Assembly: GCA_014302835.1 (NCBI GenBank)
Contig: CP060294.1
Coordinates: 1,860,001 to 1,924,000, forward strand
Source: Pedobacter sp. PAMC26386
Lineage (GTDB): Bacteria > Bacteroidota > Bacteroidia > Sphingobacteriales > Sphingobacteriaceae
Direction: 5' to 3'
Length of the DNA: 64,000 nucleotides
The notes beneath the pieces were generated by a model. It ran no database searches. It worked only from the letters and a program-made list of their open reading frames with translations, and had not been told where the DNA came from. Below are positions 1 to 7,647 of this stretch, in pieces (within the stretch, counting starts at the first letter, position 1; every line of letters starts with the position of its first letter). The position numbers were made by a program, and so were the translations under genes.

Positions 1-2
1 TT

Positions 3-686
3 CTTTGTATATCAACAGTTACATTCGCACAAACGACGCATTATCCAGATAAACCATCAACGCATGGAATGATGCTGATGGGCACTGAGGTGATTTATGC
101 CTCCCACCTGCCCATGTTTCATAGCCCGCATGACTATCAGATCATATCAATTCTGGAGCTAACAAAAGAGGCACAGGAACGGTATATACAGGACAGAAAA
201 AGCCATCCTGATGAATTAATCTATACGATTGAACCTGAAACACTTGTATTACCTGAAATGATGAACCACTCCAAGGTATTCAAAGCAAACATCTATCGCG
301 GTCATTTTGAAAGAGGTGGTACTAAATTCCTTGAAAACATCCCCGTAAGGATAAAACAAATCATTTACTACAAACAGTTTGACAAAAACGGTATAAAACC
401 AGCCAACCTTCAATATCTTCTTTTTGGTAATGATAAAGAACAGTTTCTGGTTCACCGGATAAGTTCCAAACCAGATTTTGACGAAAACATCGCCGTTCAA
501 TTAAAAGATAAAAAAGCCTTAAAAGCTATAGTTGACAACCTATATATTACTATTGAGTTTCCAGAAAATGATCTACGCAAACCATTTTCCTGGAAACATA
601 ATATGGGGAACAGGAAACACACACATGAACCTGTTCATTTTCCAAATCACCAGGTACTTTATTTAGAATATGGTGATTTAGATTAG
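3..686 (+). CDS. Secreted protein of unknown function, 5' end outside the window
   Basis: I do not recognise the family. The frame is open to the left edge of the window. The residues before the first internal Met (position 69) read as the end of a signal peptide, with a cleavage site of the TFAQ type common in Bacteroidota. The true start therefore lies upstream, and the ATG at 69 would remove the export signal. The mature part is about 215 residues, soluble-looking and rich in His and aromatic residues (HLPMFHSPHDYQ near its start, HTHEPVHFPNHQ near its end), with no membrane segment. It ends four bases inside the convergent reductase gene. Export is a fairly safe inference; function is unknown. 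Confidence 0.7.
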   Translation, partial: LCISTVTFAQTTHYPDKPSTHGMMLMGTEVIYASHLPMFHSPHDYQIISILELTKEAQERYIQDRKSHPDELIYTIEPETLVLPEMMNHSKVFKANIYRGHFERGGTKFLENIPVRIKQIIYYKQFDKNGIKPANLQYLLFGNDKEQFLVHRISSKPDFDENIAVQLKDKKALKAIVDNLYITIEFPENDLRKPFSWKHNMGNRKHTHEPVHFPNHQVLYLEYGDLD

Positions 687-1702
687 CCCTTCATTAAGCG
701 GTCACTATTTGCCTTTAAGTACAACATAGCTTCTTTCACTGTTTGAACTGAATTTTTAGGATTAAACCCTAGTTCTTTCCTGGCTTTCGAAATATCAAAA
801 TTTTGCTGTAGACCAGAAAACATAGCAATATCTTTTGTCGTTAATAATGGAGCCTTACCTGTGAATTTACTCCCGGTTTCCATCAACCAGGCCGCAAAAT
901 ATAAAATAAACTTAGGTACAGCTACCGGTAACTTAATCTGGAGTTCAGGAAAAAGTTCTTGTGCAATCTGTGTAGTTTGCTTAATCGATGTACATTTTTC
1001 ATTTGCTAAAATGTAACGTTCTCCGCTTCTCCCCTTCATTGCAGCCAAGTAGCAACCTTCAGCTACATCTTTCACATCCACCCAGTTTAACGTAATCTTA
1101 GTTTCAACCGGAATCTCCTTATTGAGAATTAACTTGATAATGCTATAAGAAACACTCAGATTCCCAAAAGCCTCCTCTCCAATCATCGCAGATGGCAAAA
1201 CCGCCACCAGTTCAATATTATATTTCTTTGCTAATTCAAAAGCCAGCTTTTCCCCATCATTTTTAGAGTTATAATACATATCCCTGCGATCCGGATTATA
1301 ACCCCCATTTTCTCTTGCAGGTAATTCTGCATAATTTAAAGCCGCTATAGAACTCACATAGACAATTTTCTTAACTCCTGATTCTGCCGCAGCCTCAATC
1401 AAATTTTTTGTCCCCTGAAGATTAACTTCATAGATTTCCTTTTGCGGGTCTTTTGCCCATAATTTAAAAGCCGCACCAACTGCATAAACAACTTCTACCC
1501 CTTGCATCGCAAAAATCAGAGATTGTTTTTCCGTAATATCAGCTTGTACCATTTCACAATCCAGCCCTTCAAAAGAACTGTTGTTTTTCAGATTTCTTAC
1601 AGATCCTCTTACCGGAATTCCTTTACGAAGAAGTAACCTGACCAGGCTATTGCCCAAATGTCCATTTGCACCAGTAACCAATGCTAAATTTTGATATATC
1701 AT
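683..1702 (-). CDS. NAD(P)-dependent epimerase/dehydratase (extended SDR, dihydroflavonol-reductase-like)
   Basis: This is a 339-residue extended short-chain dehydrogenase. The nucleotide-binding motif TGANGHLG sits at residues 10-17, a catalytic Ser lies in VSSIA near 118, and Tyr143-x3-Lys147 forms the active-site pair. Such proteins reduce or epimerise carbonyl or sugar substrates with NAD(P)H. The exact substrate cannot be read from sequence, although the N-terminal layout resembles dihydroflavonol-4-reductase-like members. The gene lies just downstream of a Crp/Fnr-type regulator on the same strand. A perfect 10-bp inverted repeat sits 6-31 bases upstream of its start codon and could be an operator. 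The fold assignment is secure; the substrate is open. Confidence 0.85.
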   Translation of the reverse strand: MIYQNLALVTGANGHLGNSLVRLLLRKGIPVRGSVRNLKNNSSFEGLDCEMVQADITEKQSLIFAMQGVEVVYAVGAAFKLWAKDPQKEIYEVNLQGTKNLIEAAAESGVKKIVYVSSIAALNYAELPARENGGYNPDRRDMYYNSKNDGEKLAFELAKKYNIELVAVLPSAMIGEEAFGNLSVSYSIIKLILNKEIPVETKITLNWVDVKDVAEGCYLAAMKGRSGERYILANEKCTSIKQTTQIAQELFPELQIKLPVAVPKFILYFAAWLMETGSKFTGKAPLLTTKDIAMFSGLQQNFDISKARKELGFNPKNSVQTVKEAMLYLKANSDRLMKG

Positions 1703-1707
1703 ATGAT

Positions 1708-1733
1708 GTATACTTATCTGTTAATAAGTATAC
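1708..1733. promoter_or_regulatory. Perfect palindrome, candidate operator of the adjacent Crp/Fnr-type regulator
   Basis: GTATACTTAT at 1708-1717 and ATAAGTATAC at 1724-1733 form perfect 10-bp arms around a 6-base spacer. The site lies between the regulator's stop and the reductase start. A further GTATAC occurs at 1755-1760. Dyad symmetry of this size fits a dimeric helix-turn-helix protein, but the link to the neighbouring regulator is inference. Confidence 0.5.
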
Positions 1734-1772
1734 AAAGCTGTACAATCATCAATAGTATACACTTGACATTTG

Positions 1773-2363
1773 TTAGTTAATTATCTTTCTGCGTATACGG
1801 CTCAGACTTTCAGGTTTCATCCCTAAAAAAGAAGCTATATATTGTAAAGGGACGTGGTGAATCATAGCCGGATAGTTATCAATTAATTTTAGATATCGCT
1901 GTTCAGCAGTTAAACTGCTTAACTCCCGCGCACGGTTTTCATTATAGGCAAGCGCCAGCTGGAATACAAAAATGCTATAATCCTTAAAAACTGAACTTTG
2001 TGCACAAAGCAAATCCAGATCAGTTTTAGTAATTCTCAGCAATTCACAATCTGTGATACATTCTACGTTTTCGTCAGATTTTGTCTGATTATTGAAATGC
2101 GTATAAGAAGTAATAAATCCCGGAGGACAGTTTAGATGCGTTGTAATTTCATCACCCGCCTCATTGTAATGAAATAACCTTACAAAGCCAGAAACCACAT
2201 AATAAAGATATCCTGGAATATGATTATCTTCCTCTATAAGCTTGTTTTTAGTCACCAGTATAGGTTCGAAATATTGCTTGCACAGCACTACATCCTCTTC
2301 CGTCATTTTGACCTGAGCGGCTGTAGTATTGAACAAATGCTGATACATTTTTTCTGAGAACAT
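1773..2363 (-). CDS. Crp/Fnr-family transcriptional regulator
   Basis: This 196-residue protein has the Crp/Fnr layout: an N-terminal cyclic-nucleotide-binding-like beta barrel (about residues 25-120), a long helix, and a short C-terminal helix-turn-helix (about 165-196) carrying a segment of the type LQYIASFLGMKPESLSRIRR. This short-HTH form is very common in Bacteroidota. There are no Cys clusters for an Fe-S centre, so it is not an Fnr-type oxygen sensor. The ligand is unknown. The SDR reductase follows on the same strand after 70 bases that hold a palindrome, making that gene the best candidate target. The start ATG at 2363 has an A-rich leader and lies just below a repeated palindrome. 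Confidence 0.88.
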   Translation of the reverse strand: MFSEKMYQHLFNTTAAQVKMTEEDVVLCKQYFEPILVTKNKLIEEDNHIPGYLYYVVSGFVRLFHYNEAGDEITTHLNCPPGFITSYTHFNNQTKSDENVECITDCELLRITKTDLDLLCAQSSVFKDYSIFVFQLALAYNENRARELSSLTAEQRYLKLIDNYPAMIHHVPLQYIASFLGMKPESLSRIRRKIIN

Positions 2364-2378
2364 TGAATTTACAGGTTT

Positions 2379-2423
2379 ATAGCACCCGTTTAAATTTAGA
2401 TGATAAAATTTTAAACAGGCTAT
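2379..2423. repeat. Intergenic imperfect palindrome, copy 1 (GTTTAAATTTAGATGATAAA core)
   Basis: An imperfect inverted repeat lies just upstream of the Crp/Fnr-type gene, with outer arms ATAGC/GCTAT. Its core GTTTAAATTTAGATGATAAA recurs at 31627-31667 (opposite strand) and, with one change, at 29644-29683. All three copies lie in intergenic DNA upstream of a gene and in the same orientation relative to it. Confidence 0.55.
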
Positions 2424-2557
2424 TATTAGTAATCAAAGGTCCGAATTAATATACAAATTAAGATTTCATTTTATAGTAATTGGTTTTTCTATTAAATTAG
2501 CAAGATTGCAAACGCTCTCCTGCTCAGGTTAAACTAAGCCGGAACAAAAAAACCACC

Positions 2558-3181
2558 ATGACGAAAGGACCTGATAAAGACGAGAAATACCCGATTAGCC
2601 ACTATAACAGACTCTGCTTTTTGAAGAACATCATCACCAGTCCTAATATCATAGTTGGTGATTATACCTATTACGATGATTTTAAGGACGTTTATAATTT
2701 TGAAAGAAATGTAAAGTATCATTTCGATTTTATAGGAGATAAATTGATTATTGGTAAATTCTGTATGATCGCATCAGGTGTAACCTTTATTATGAATGGA
2801 GCTAACCATAAAATGGATGGAATAACTGCCTATCCTTTTAATATTTTTGGTAATGGCTGGGAAAAAGTCACCCCTAAAATGGAAGAATTACCATTTAAAG
2901 GAGATACAGTGGTTGGTAACGACGTTTGGATTGGATCCAATGCAACCATTATGCCCGGAATCCATATTGGAGATGGAGCAATCATTGCAACCAATACCAC
3001 GGTAACCAAAGATGTGCCCCCTTACACCGTTGTAGGAGGAAATCCCGGAAAAGAAATCAGAAAACGTTTTTCAGAAGAAAAAATAGAAGAACTTTTAGAA
3101 CTTAAATGGTGGGACTGGAAAATTGAAAGAATTACCGAAAACCTTCATGAATTAACCGGTCCTAAATCGCGTTTTTTATAA
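2558..3181 (+). CDS. Vat-like xenobiotic acetyltransferase (streptogramin A O-acetyltransferase family)
   Basis: This 207-residue left-handed beta-helix acetyltransferase is built from hexapeptide repeats (about residues 60-170). It closely follows the Vat subfamily: PNIIVGDYTYYDD near residues 29-41, the block DKLIIGKFC at 61-69, and NGANHKMDG at 80-88, in which His84 aligns with the catalytic His of Vat enzymes. It also has PFNIFGNGW and DVWIG motifs and the end PPYTVVGGNP. Known Vat enzymes acetylate streptogramin A with acetyl-CoA and inactivate it. Chromosomal homologues in environmental bacteria may have other substrates. The gene overlaps the 3' end of the convergent EamA transporter by 37 bases. 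The family is clear; a resistance phenotype is unproven. Confidence 0.85.
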   Translation: MTKGPDKDEKYPISHYNRLCFLKNIITSPNIIVGDYTYYDDFKDVYNFERNVKYHFDFIGDKLIIGKFCMIASGVTFIMNGANHKMDGITAYPFNIFGNGWEKVTPKMEELPFKGDTVVGNDVWIGSNATIMPGIHIGDGAIIATNTTVTKDVPPYTVVGGNPGKEIRKRFSEEKIEELLELKWWDWKIERITENLHELTGPKSRFL

Positions 3182-4155
3182 ACAGGACTAAAGATTTTCA
3201 GAGATAACCCTAAACATTCTTCCTTCGCTGCCTTACGGTATTTCACCAGGTTGATCAGCAATACGCTCATTAAAATAATAGCCAGGCCAGCCATTTGCAA
3301 AATTGAGATTTGCTCTTTTGCAAATAATATCCCTAATAATACAGCAATCACAGGATTTACGTAAGAATGTGTACTTACTTGTGTAGCGGGCCTCACTCTT
3401 AACAGCCAGACATAAGCACTAAAACCAATAATAGAGCCAAAAACAATTAAATAAAGAACTGCAAACCACGATTCTGCGGGAACGTCATTCCAATTAAAAC
3501 CATTGTATTCCTGGTGGATAAAACCCGCTGGGATGAAAGCTAATCCGGCAATAATCATTTGCCATGCTGTCCCAATTCTTGCCGGAGATGTACTAGTCTG
3601 ACGTTTAGCATATAAAGAGCCCAGTGACCAGGAAATTGGCGCCAGTAAAAGTAAACCCATTGCAGCAAGCATCGATGAACTGTGATGGCCTGACAATGCT
3701 TTACTCGCCTGCTCACCAAATAATAAAACTACACCGGCAAACCCGATCAGCAAACCAATTATAGTGGAGCTGCTTTTGAAATTAACTTTCCAATTGACGC
3801 TATCAAATAATACAAACCAGATCGGTGCTATAGATACAAGGATAGCGACCATTGCACTGGGCAGTGTTTGTTCTACCCAGATCACAATTCCGGTAGCCAC
3901 AAATAAAAGCAGCAAACCAGTTATTCCAGAATTGATAATATCTTTTTTTATCCATATTTTATCTCCCTTATAAACACACCATCCCAATAGTAAAACTCCG
4001 GCTGTAATAAAACGCAGTGCGCCTAAGATCAACGGAGGAAATCCCTTTATGGCCATTTGTATAAAAAAATAGGTAGAACCCCAAACGATGTAAACGATTG
4101 CGAATGCAATAACGATCATTAATACACTTGCTTTTTTTTGATTAATTTGTGTCAT
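3145..4155 (-). CDS. EamA-family (DMT superfamily) membrane exporter
   Basis: This 336-residue protein has about ten hydrophobic segments arranged as two EamA repeats, the first beginning with the typical VWGSTYFFIQMA near residue 25. It belongs to the drug/metabolite transporter superfamily and acts in the inner membrane, probably exporting a small metabolite or amino acid. It is transcribed divergently from a MocR-type regulator whose candidate operator array fills the shared region, so control by that regulator is likely. Its 3' end overlaps the Vat-like gene by 37 bases. The family is secure; the substrate is unknown. Confidence 0.87.
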   Translation of the reverse strand: MTQINQKKASVLMIVIAFAIVYIVWGSTYFFIQMAIKGFPPLILGALRFITAGVLLLGWCVYKGDKIWIKKDIINSGITGLLLLFVATGIVIWVEQTLPSAMVAILVSIAPIWFVLFDSVNWKVNFKSSSTIIGLLIGFAGVVLLFGEQASKALSGHHSSSMLAAMGLLLLAPISWSLGSLYAKRQTSTSPARIGTAWQMIIAGLAFIPAGFIHQEYNGFNWNDVPAESWFAVLYLIVFGSIIGFSAYVWLLRVRPATQVSTHSYVNPVIAVLLGILFAKEQISILQMAGLAIILMSVLLINLVKYRKAAKEECLGLSLKIFSPVYKKRDLGPVNS

Positions 4156-4191
4156 GATTATTTAATTAACTACTCAAAATTAATCGGTAAT

Positions 4192-4244
4192 TGGCCTATC
4201 TTAGTAGTCCAGTAAAACCAACACAACTAGTCCAGATGGCCTAT
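4192..4244. promoter_or_regulatory. Four-site operator array for the MocR-type regulator
   Basis: TGGCCTAT occurs at 4192-4199 and 4237-4244, and TAGTCCAG (reverse complement CTGGACTA) occurs at 4205-4212 and 4228-4235. All four are variants of TGG(C/A)CTA, arranged forward, reverse, reverse, forward across the divergent promoter region. MocR/PdxR regulators are known to bind such direct and inverted repeats. The last site overlaps the preferred start codon at 4236, which also argues against the upstream TTG start at 4191. Confidence 0.6.
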
Positions 4245-5726
4245 ACAGGAAGCTTATTAATTGTTGATAAAAGTTTACAGATTCCGGTCTATCTTCAGAT
4301 CGCTAATGGCATTATTGCGCATATCAGACAGGGTATTTTAAAATCCGGTTCAGCATTGCCAGGCAGCCGCATTCTTTCCCGGAATTTGCAGGTACACCGC
4401 AAAACTGTTGTTGCAGCATATGATGAATTATACGCACAAAGCTGGGTGGATACTTATCCCCGAAAGGGAATATTTGTCGCCAATAATCTACCTGACATCA
4501 CCCCAAGACCGATTGTCAATGAATCCAAGACCAGCTTTTATCCTGAAAAGACTTTCTTTGATGTAGATGATAACAAAATTCCTTTCACTGAAATTTTCAG
4601 GGAGTTACCCAGTCAGAATCTGGTGATCAACGATGGATTTCCAGATACACGTTTAGCCCCAATTGAACTACTGGTAAGAGAATACCGCCGGTTTGCCAAT
4701 TATCGTTTCGCCCCCAAATACCTTACCTATGGCCCGGAACAAGGGTCAGGAAATCTGCGTATCGAACTCGCTCGCTTTCTGGCAGAGACCAGAGGGCTAA
4801 AAATCAGTCCTGAGCACATCTTAATTACCAAAGGTGCACAGATGGCAATTTATCTTACCGTCAAAATTCTGGTCTCTAAAAATGACACGGTGATTGTTGG
4901 TGATCCCGGTTTTTTGGGTGCTAATAATATTTTTAAACATGCAGGAGCCAACCTGGAACTCGTCCCTCTGGATGAATATGGTATGGACATGGATGCTGTA
5001 GAAGAGATCTGTAAAAGAAAAAAGGTGAAATTGCTCTATGTAATTCCACATCACCATAGACCAACTACCGTCACACTAAGTTCGGAAAGACGTTTACGCT
5101 TACTTGAACTCGCTATGAAATACCGTTTCGCCATCATAGAAGATGATTACGATTATGATTTCCGTTATAGCAGTAGTCCAATCCTACCTTTGGCCAGCCT
5201 CGATTATGGCGGCAGTGTGATTTATATCGGATCATTCAGTAAAACGATAGCCCCAGGCATTCGCATTGGCTTTATGATCAGCCCGAAAAATCTGATTGTT
5301 CAAACCACACGATTACGCCGGCTTATTGACCGTCAGGGAGAGTTACTGCTGGAAGAAGCCATGGCCAATCTGTTGAAAAACGGTGATATCGGCAGACACC
5401 TGAAAAAAGCCAATAAAGTTTACCATGAAAGACGCGATTTTTTTTGCAGCCTATTGAAAGAACATCTGGGTGAACTGATAGAATTTAAAATTCCCGACGG
5501 AGGTTTTGCCATATGGATAAAGTACTTAAACGATATTAAGCCGAACGATGTAGCAGAAATAGCCTCCTTTATGGGCTTATCTATCAGCAATGGCAGTGCT
5601 TATTTCGAAGATCCACAGAAGCAGCATCCCCATATCCGCATGGGTTTTGCCTCTCTGAATCTTAAAGAGATGGAAGAAGCGATAGGTATATTAGCCAAAG
5701 CGGTCAAAAAACTAAATAAGTTATAA
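4236..5726 (+). CDS. MocR/PdxR-type regulator (GntR winged helix fused to aminotransferase fold)
   Basis: An N-terminal GntR winged helix (about the first 85 residues) is joined to a type I aminotransferase-like domain. The PLP lysine is in GSFSKTIAPG, and an upstream EDDYDYDF motif is typical of MocR proteins. These regulators bind PLP, often with an amine or amino-acid effector, and control neighbouring genes. The frame can be extended to a TTG at 4191, but the ATG at 4236 gives 496 residues and leaves most of the operator outside the coding region. The likely targets are the divergent EamA gene and the regulator itself. The PLP- or amino-acid-related role is inferred from the family. Confidence 0.88.
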   Translation: MAYTGSLLIVDKSLQIPVYLQIANGIIAHIRQGILKSGSALPGSRILSRNLQVHRKTVVAAYDELYAQSWVDTYPRKGIFVANNLPDITPRPIVNESKTSFYPEKTFFDVDDNKIPFTEIFRELPSQNLVINDGFPDTRLAPIELLVREYRRFANYRFAPKYLTYGPEQGSGNLRIELARFLAETRGLKISPEHILITKGAQMAIYLTVKILVSKNDTVIVGDPGFLGANNIFKHAGANLELVPLDEYGMDMDAVEEICKRKKVKLLYVIPHHHRPTTVTLSSERRLRLLELAMKYRFAIIEDDYDYDFRYSSSPILPLASLDYGGSVIYIGSFSKTIAPGIRIGFMISPKNLIVQTTRLRRLIDRQGELLLEEAMANLLKNGDIGRHLKKANKVYHERRDFFCSLLKEHLGELIEFKIPDGGFAIWIKYLNDIKPNDVAEIASFMGLSISNGSAYFEDPQKQHPHIRMGFASLNLKEMEEAIGILAKAVKKLNKL

Positions 5727-5833
5727 ACTGCACACCCTTCTTGATGAACCATCCGTCACTTCCTGACTGCATTTTGTCAAACTGTTTCTTAAGCTTCTTT
5801 ATTATTCTCCTTTTTTGTGGAAAATAAATAAAT

Positions 5834-6442
5834 ATGAAAACACCAATTAACAAAAGAAATCTGTTCCTGATCCCTATGATCGCCTTTGCTTTAATCACAA
5901 CACAAGCAAAATCACAAAGTTCTCTCCCAATCCATGTTGGATTAAAAGGTGGAGGAAACTTCACTAGTCTAAGTCTTAACTATGGTGATCTGAAAAATAA
6001 ATTTGCAGCAGGTTATTCTGCAGGCGCATTCACCAGGGTCGACTTTTCCAAATTGTATATTCAGGGGGAACTTTTATATTCCCATAAATCATCGAAAGTA
6101 GAATCTGATCAGCTAGGTTCTCAAAAAACTTCGTGGAACAGTATTGATGTACCAGTAACTATCGGTTACAAGATCTTAAAATCTGATCAGCTGAGCGTGC
6201 GCGTATTCGGTGGTGGTGTTTATTCTTATATCTTGAATGATAAGGCTCGCATCTTACAGGAAGTTAAAGAATCGTTTAAGAAATTCGACAAATCAAATAT
6301 TGGTTATGTAGCAGGTGTAGGCGTTGATTTAGGTAAAATAACCCTTGATTTAAGTGCGCAAGGTTCATTAACCAAAATGAGCAGCGACTTCAAATCCCGT
6401 CCCCTTACCTTTCAGGCCACTGTCGGCTTCATGATCTTTTAA
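5834..6442 (+). CDS. Outer-membrane beta-barrel protein (PorT/OmpW-like)
   Basis: This 202-residue protein has a clear signal peptide (residues 1 to about 28, ending AKSQ), followed by alternating strands such as IHVGLKGGGNFTSL and VRVFGGGVYSYIL. It ends in an aromatic residue (GFMIF), as barrel proteins do. The size and glycine-rich first strand fit the eight-stranded outer-membrane beta-barrel family common in Bacteroidota (PF13568/PF13505 type). It stands alone, with its own strong hairpin terminator just downstream. The function is unknown beyond outer-membrane location. Confidence 0.8.
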   Translation: MKTPINKRNLFLIPMIAFALITTQAKSQSSLPIHVGLKGGGNFTSLSLNYGDLKNKFAAGYSAGAFTRVDFSKLYIQGELLYSHKSSKVESDQLGSQKTSWNSIDVPVTIGYKILKSDQLSVRVFGGGVYSYILNDKARILQEVKESFKKFDKSNIGYVAGVGVDLGKITLDLSAQGSLTKMSSDFKSRPLTFQATVGFMIF

Positions 6443-6483
6443 AAATTCTTTCTACTTTTGGAGCCTGTTTCAGGCTCTTAGAA

Positions 6484-6544
6484 TACACTAGGAAAGCTTC
6501 ATGATTTATTGGTTAACAATAAATCATGAAGCTTTCCTAGTGTA
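6484..6544 (+). terminator. Very long perfect hairpin after the barrel gene
   Basis: Arms 6484-6511 and 6517-6544 are perfectly complementary over 28 bases, with the loop GTTAA. It lies 41 bases after the stop of the barrel gene and just before the histidine kinase gene. There is no T-run, but the stem is far stronger than chance, so termination or 3'-end protection is the likely role. Confidence 0.7.
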
Positions 6545-6586
6545 CAAACCATATCCTTCAGACTACGACTCAAATAACAATAATCA

Positions 6587-7645
6587 ATGAAACCCATTAC
6601 CTTTAACCGACACTTGCTAATTATAGCTACCTTCTGGGTGATTCTTGGAATCTCTCTCTGGTTACAAATGATCCGGGAATACGCCTTTGTTCAGGGTACC
6701 ATTGGAATCATCCTGATTCTGGCAAGTGCAGTCATCTCTGCCCATACCTTACGTGATCTTTTATTACCAAGAGCAATGGCAACGGGAAAAATGCGCCTTT
6801 TTATTGCTCAATTCATCATTCTGACTCTTTTTTTAAGTGGCGTCATAGCAGGTGCAATGGTAGCTGCTTACTGGATATCTGTACATGGGACCCCTGATGA
6901 TACGCCTAAAAAACTACTTGAACATAGTCACCTATGGATGAAATTCTGGAATTCTTTCCCAGCAGCACTTTTAATTAATGCTACCGCATGCGGTTTAAGA
7001 TTTTATCAGGAACATGGAAAAATAGAGAAAAACCATGCCCTGTTACAGCAAGCTCATCTGGAAGCTCAACTGAGAATTCTACAGGATCAGATTAACCCGC
7101 ATTTGATGTTTAATGTGTTAAACCATATTCATATCCTGATGCAAAAGGATGTTGAACTTGCTTCTGTTTTACTCATCAAATTTTCTGATATACTCAGATA
7201 TCAGCTTTATGAATGCAACCGCGAATCTGTTTTACTGGATAGAGAAGTAAAATATCTTAAGGATCTGGTTGCAGTAGAAAAAATACGTTGGGGAGAAGAA
7301 CTAAAAGTAGATTGCACCTGGATTATTCAAGACGGAAAAAGAGCTATCGCTCCTCTTTTATTGGTTCCATTTGTCGAAAATGCTTTTAAACATGTATCAC
7401 GGCTTCCACTCGAAAAAGGCTACGTTATTCTGGCACTCAAACAGCAGGACGATGAACTAATTTTCACCATAGAGAATTCCAATTCTGCACAACAACCCAG
7501 AAAGGGCAATAGTCATGGACTGGGTCTGGAAAATGTTAAAAAACGGTTGGGATTATTATACCCTAACCAACATCAGTTGATTATTGATAAATCAGACCAT
7601 TTATTCAAAATTACACTTACGATTCAATTACATCAAAAAAAATAG
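6587..7645 (+). CDS. LytS-family sensor histidine kinase
   Basis: This is a 352-residue inner-membrane kinase. Four hydrophobic segments (about residues 9-29, 33-55, 71-97 and 119-140) precede the His_kinase domain (PF06580), with the phospho-acceptor His172 in QINPHLMFN. A HATPase domain follows, with its N-box in VPFVENAFKHV and a glycine-rich GLGLENVKKRL near the C-terminus. It has no periplasmic sensor domain, so the signal is probably sensed in the membrane. The LytTR response regulator starts two bases after its stop, so they form a co-transcribed two-component system. Targets are unknown. Confidence 0.92.
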   Translation: MKPITFNRHLLIIATFWVILGISLWLQMIREYAFVQGTIGIILILASAVISAHTLRDLLLPRAMATGKMRLFIAQFIILTLFLSGVIAGAMVAAYWISVHGTPDDTPKKLLEHSHLWMKFWNSFPAALLINATACGLRFYQEHGKIEKNHALLQQAHLEAQLRILQDQINPHLMFNVLNHIHILMQKDVELASVLLIKFSDILRYQLYECNRESVLLDREVKYLKDLVAVEKIRWGEELKVDCTWIIQDGKRAIAPLLLVPFVENAFKHVSRLPLEKGYVILALKQQDDELIFTIENSNSAQQPRKGNSHGLGLENVKKRLGLLYPNQHQLIIDKSDHLFKITLTIQLHQKK

Positions 7646-7647
7646 AT

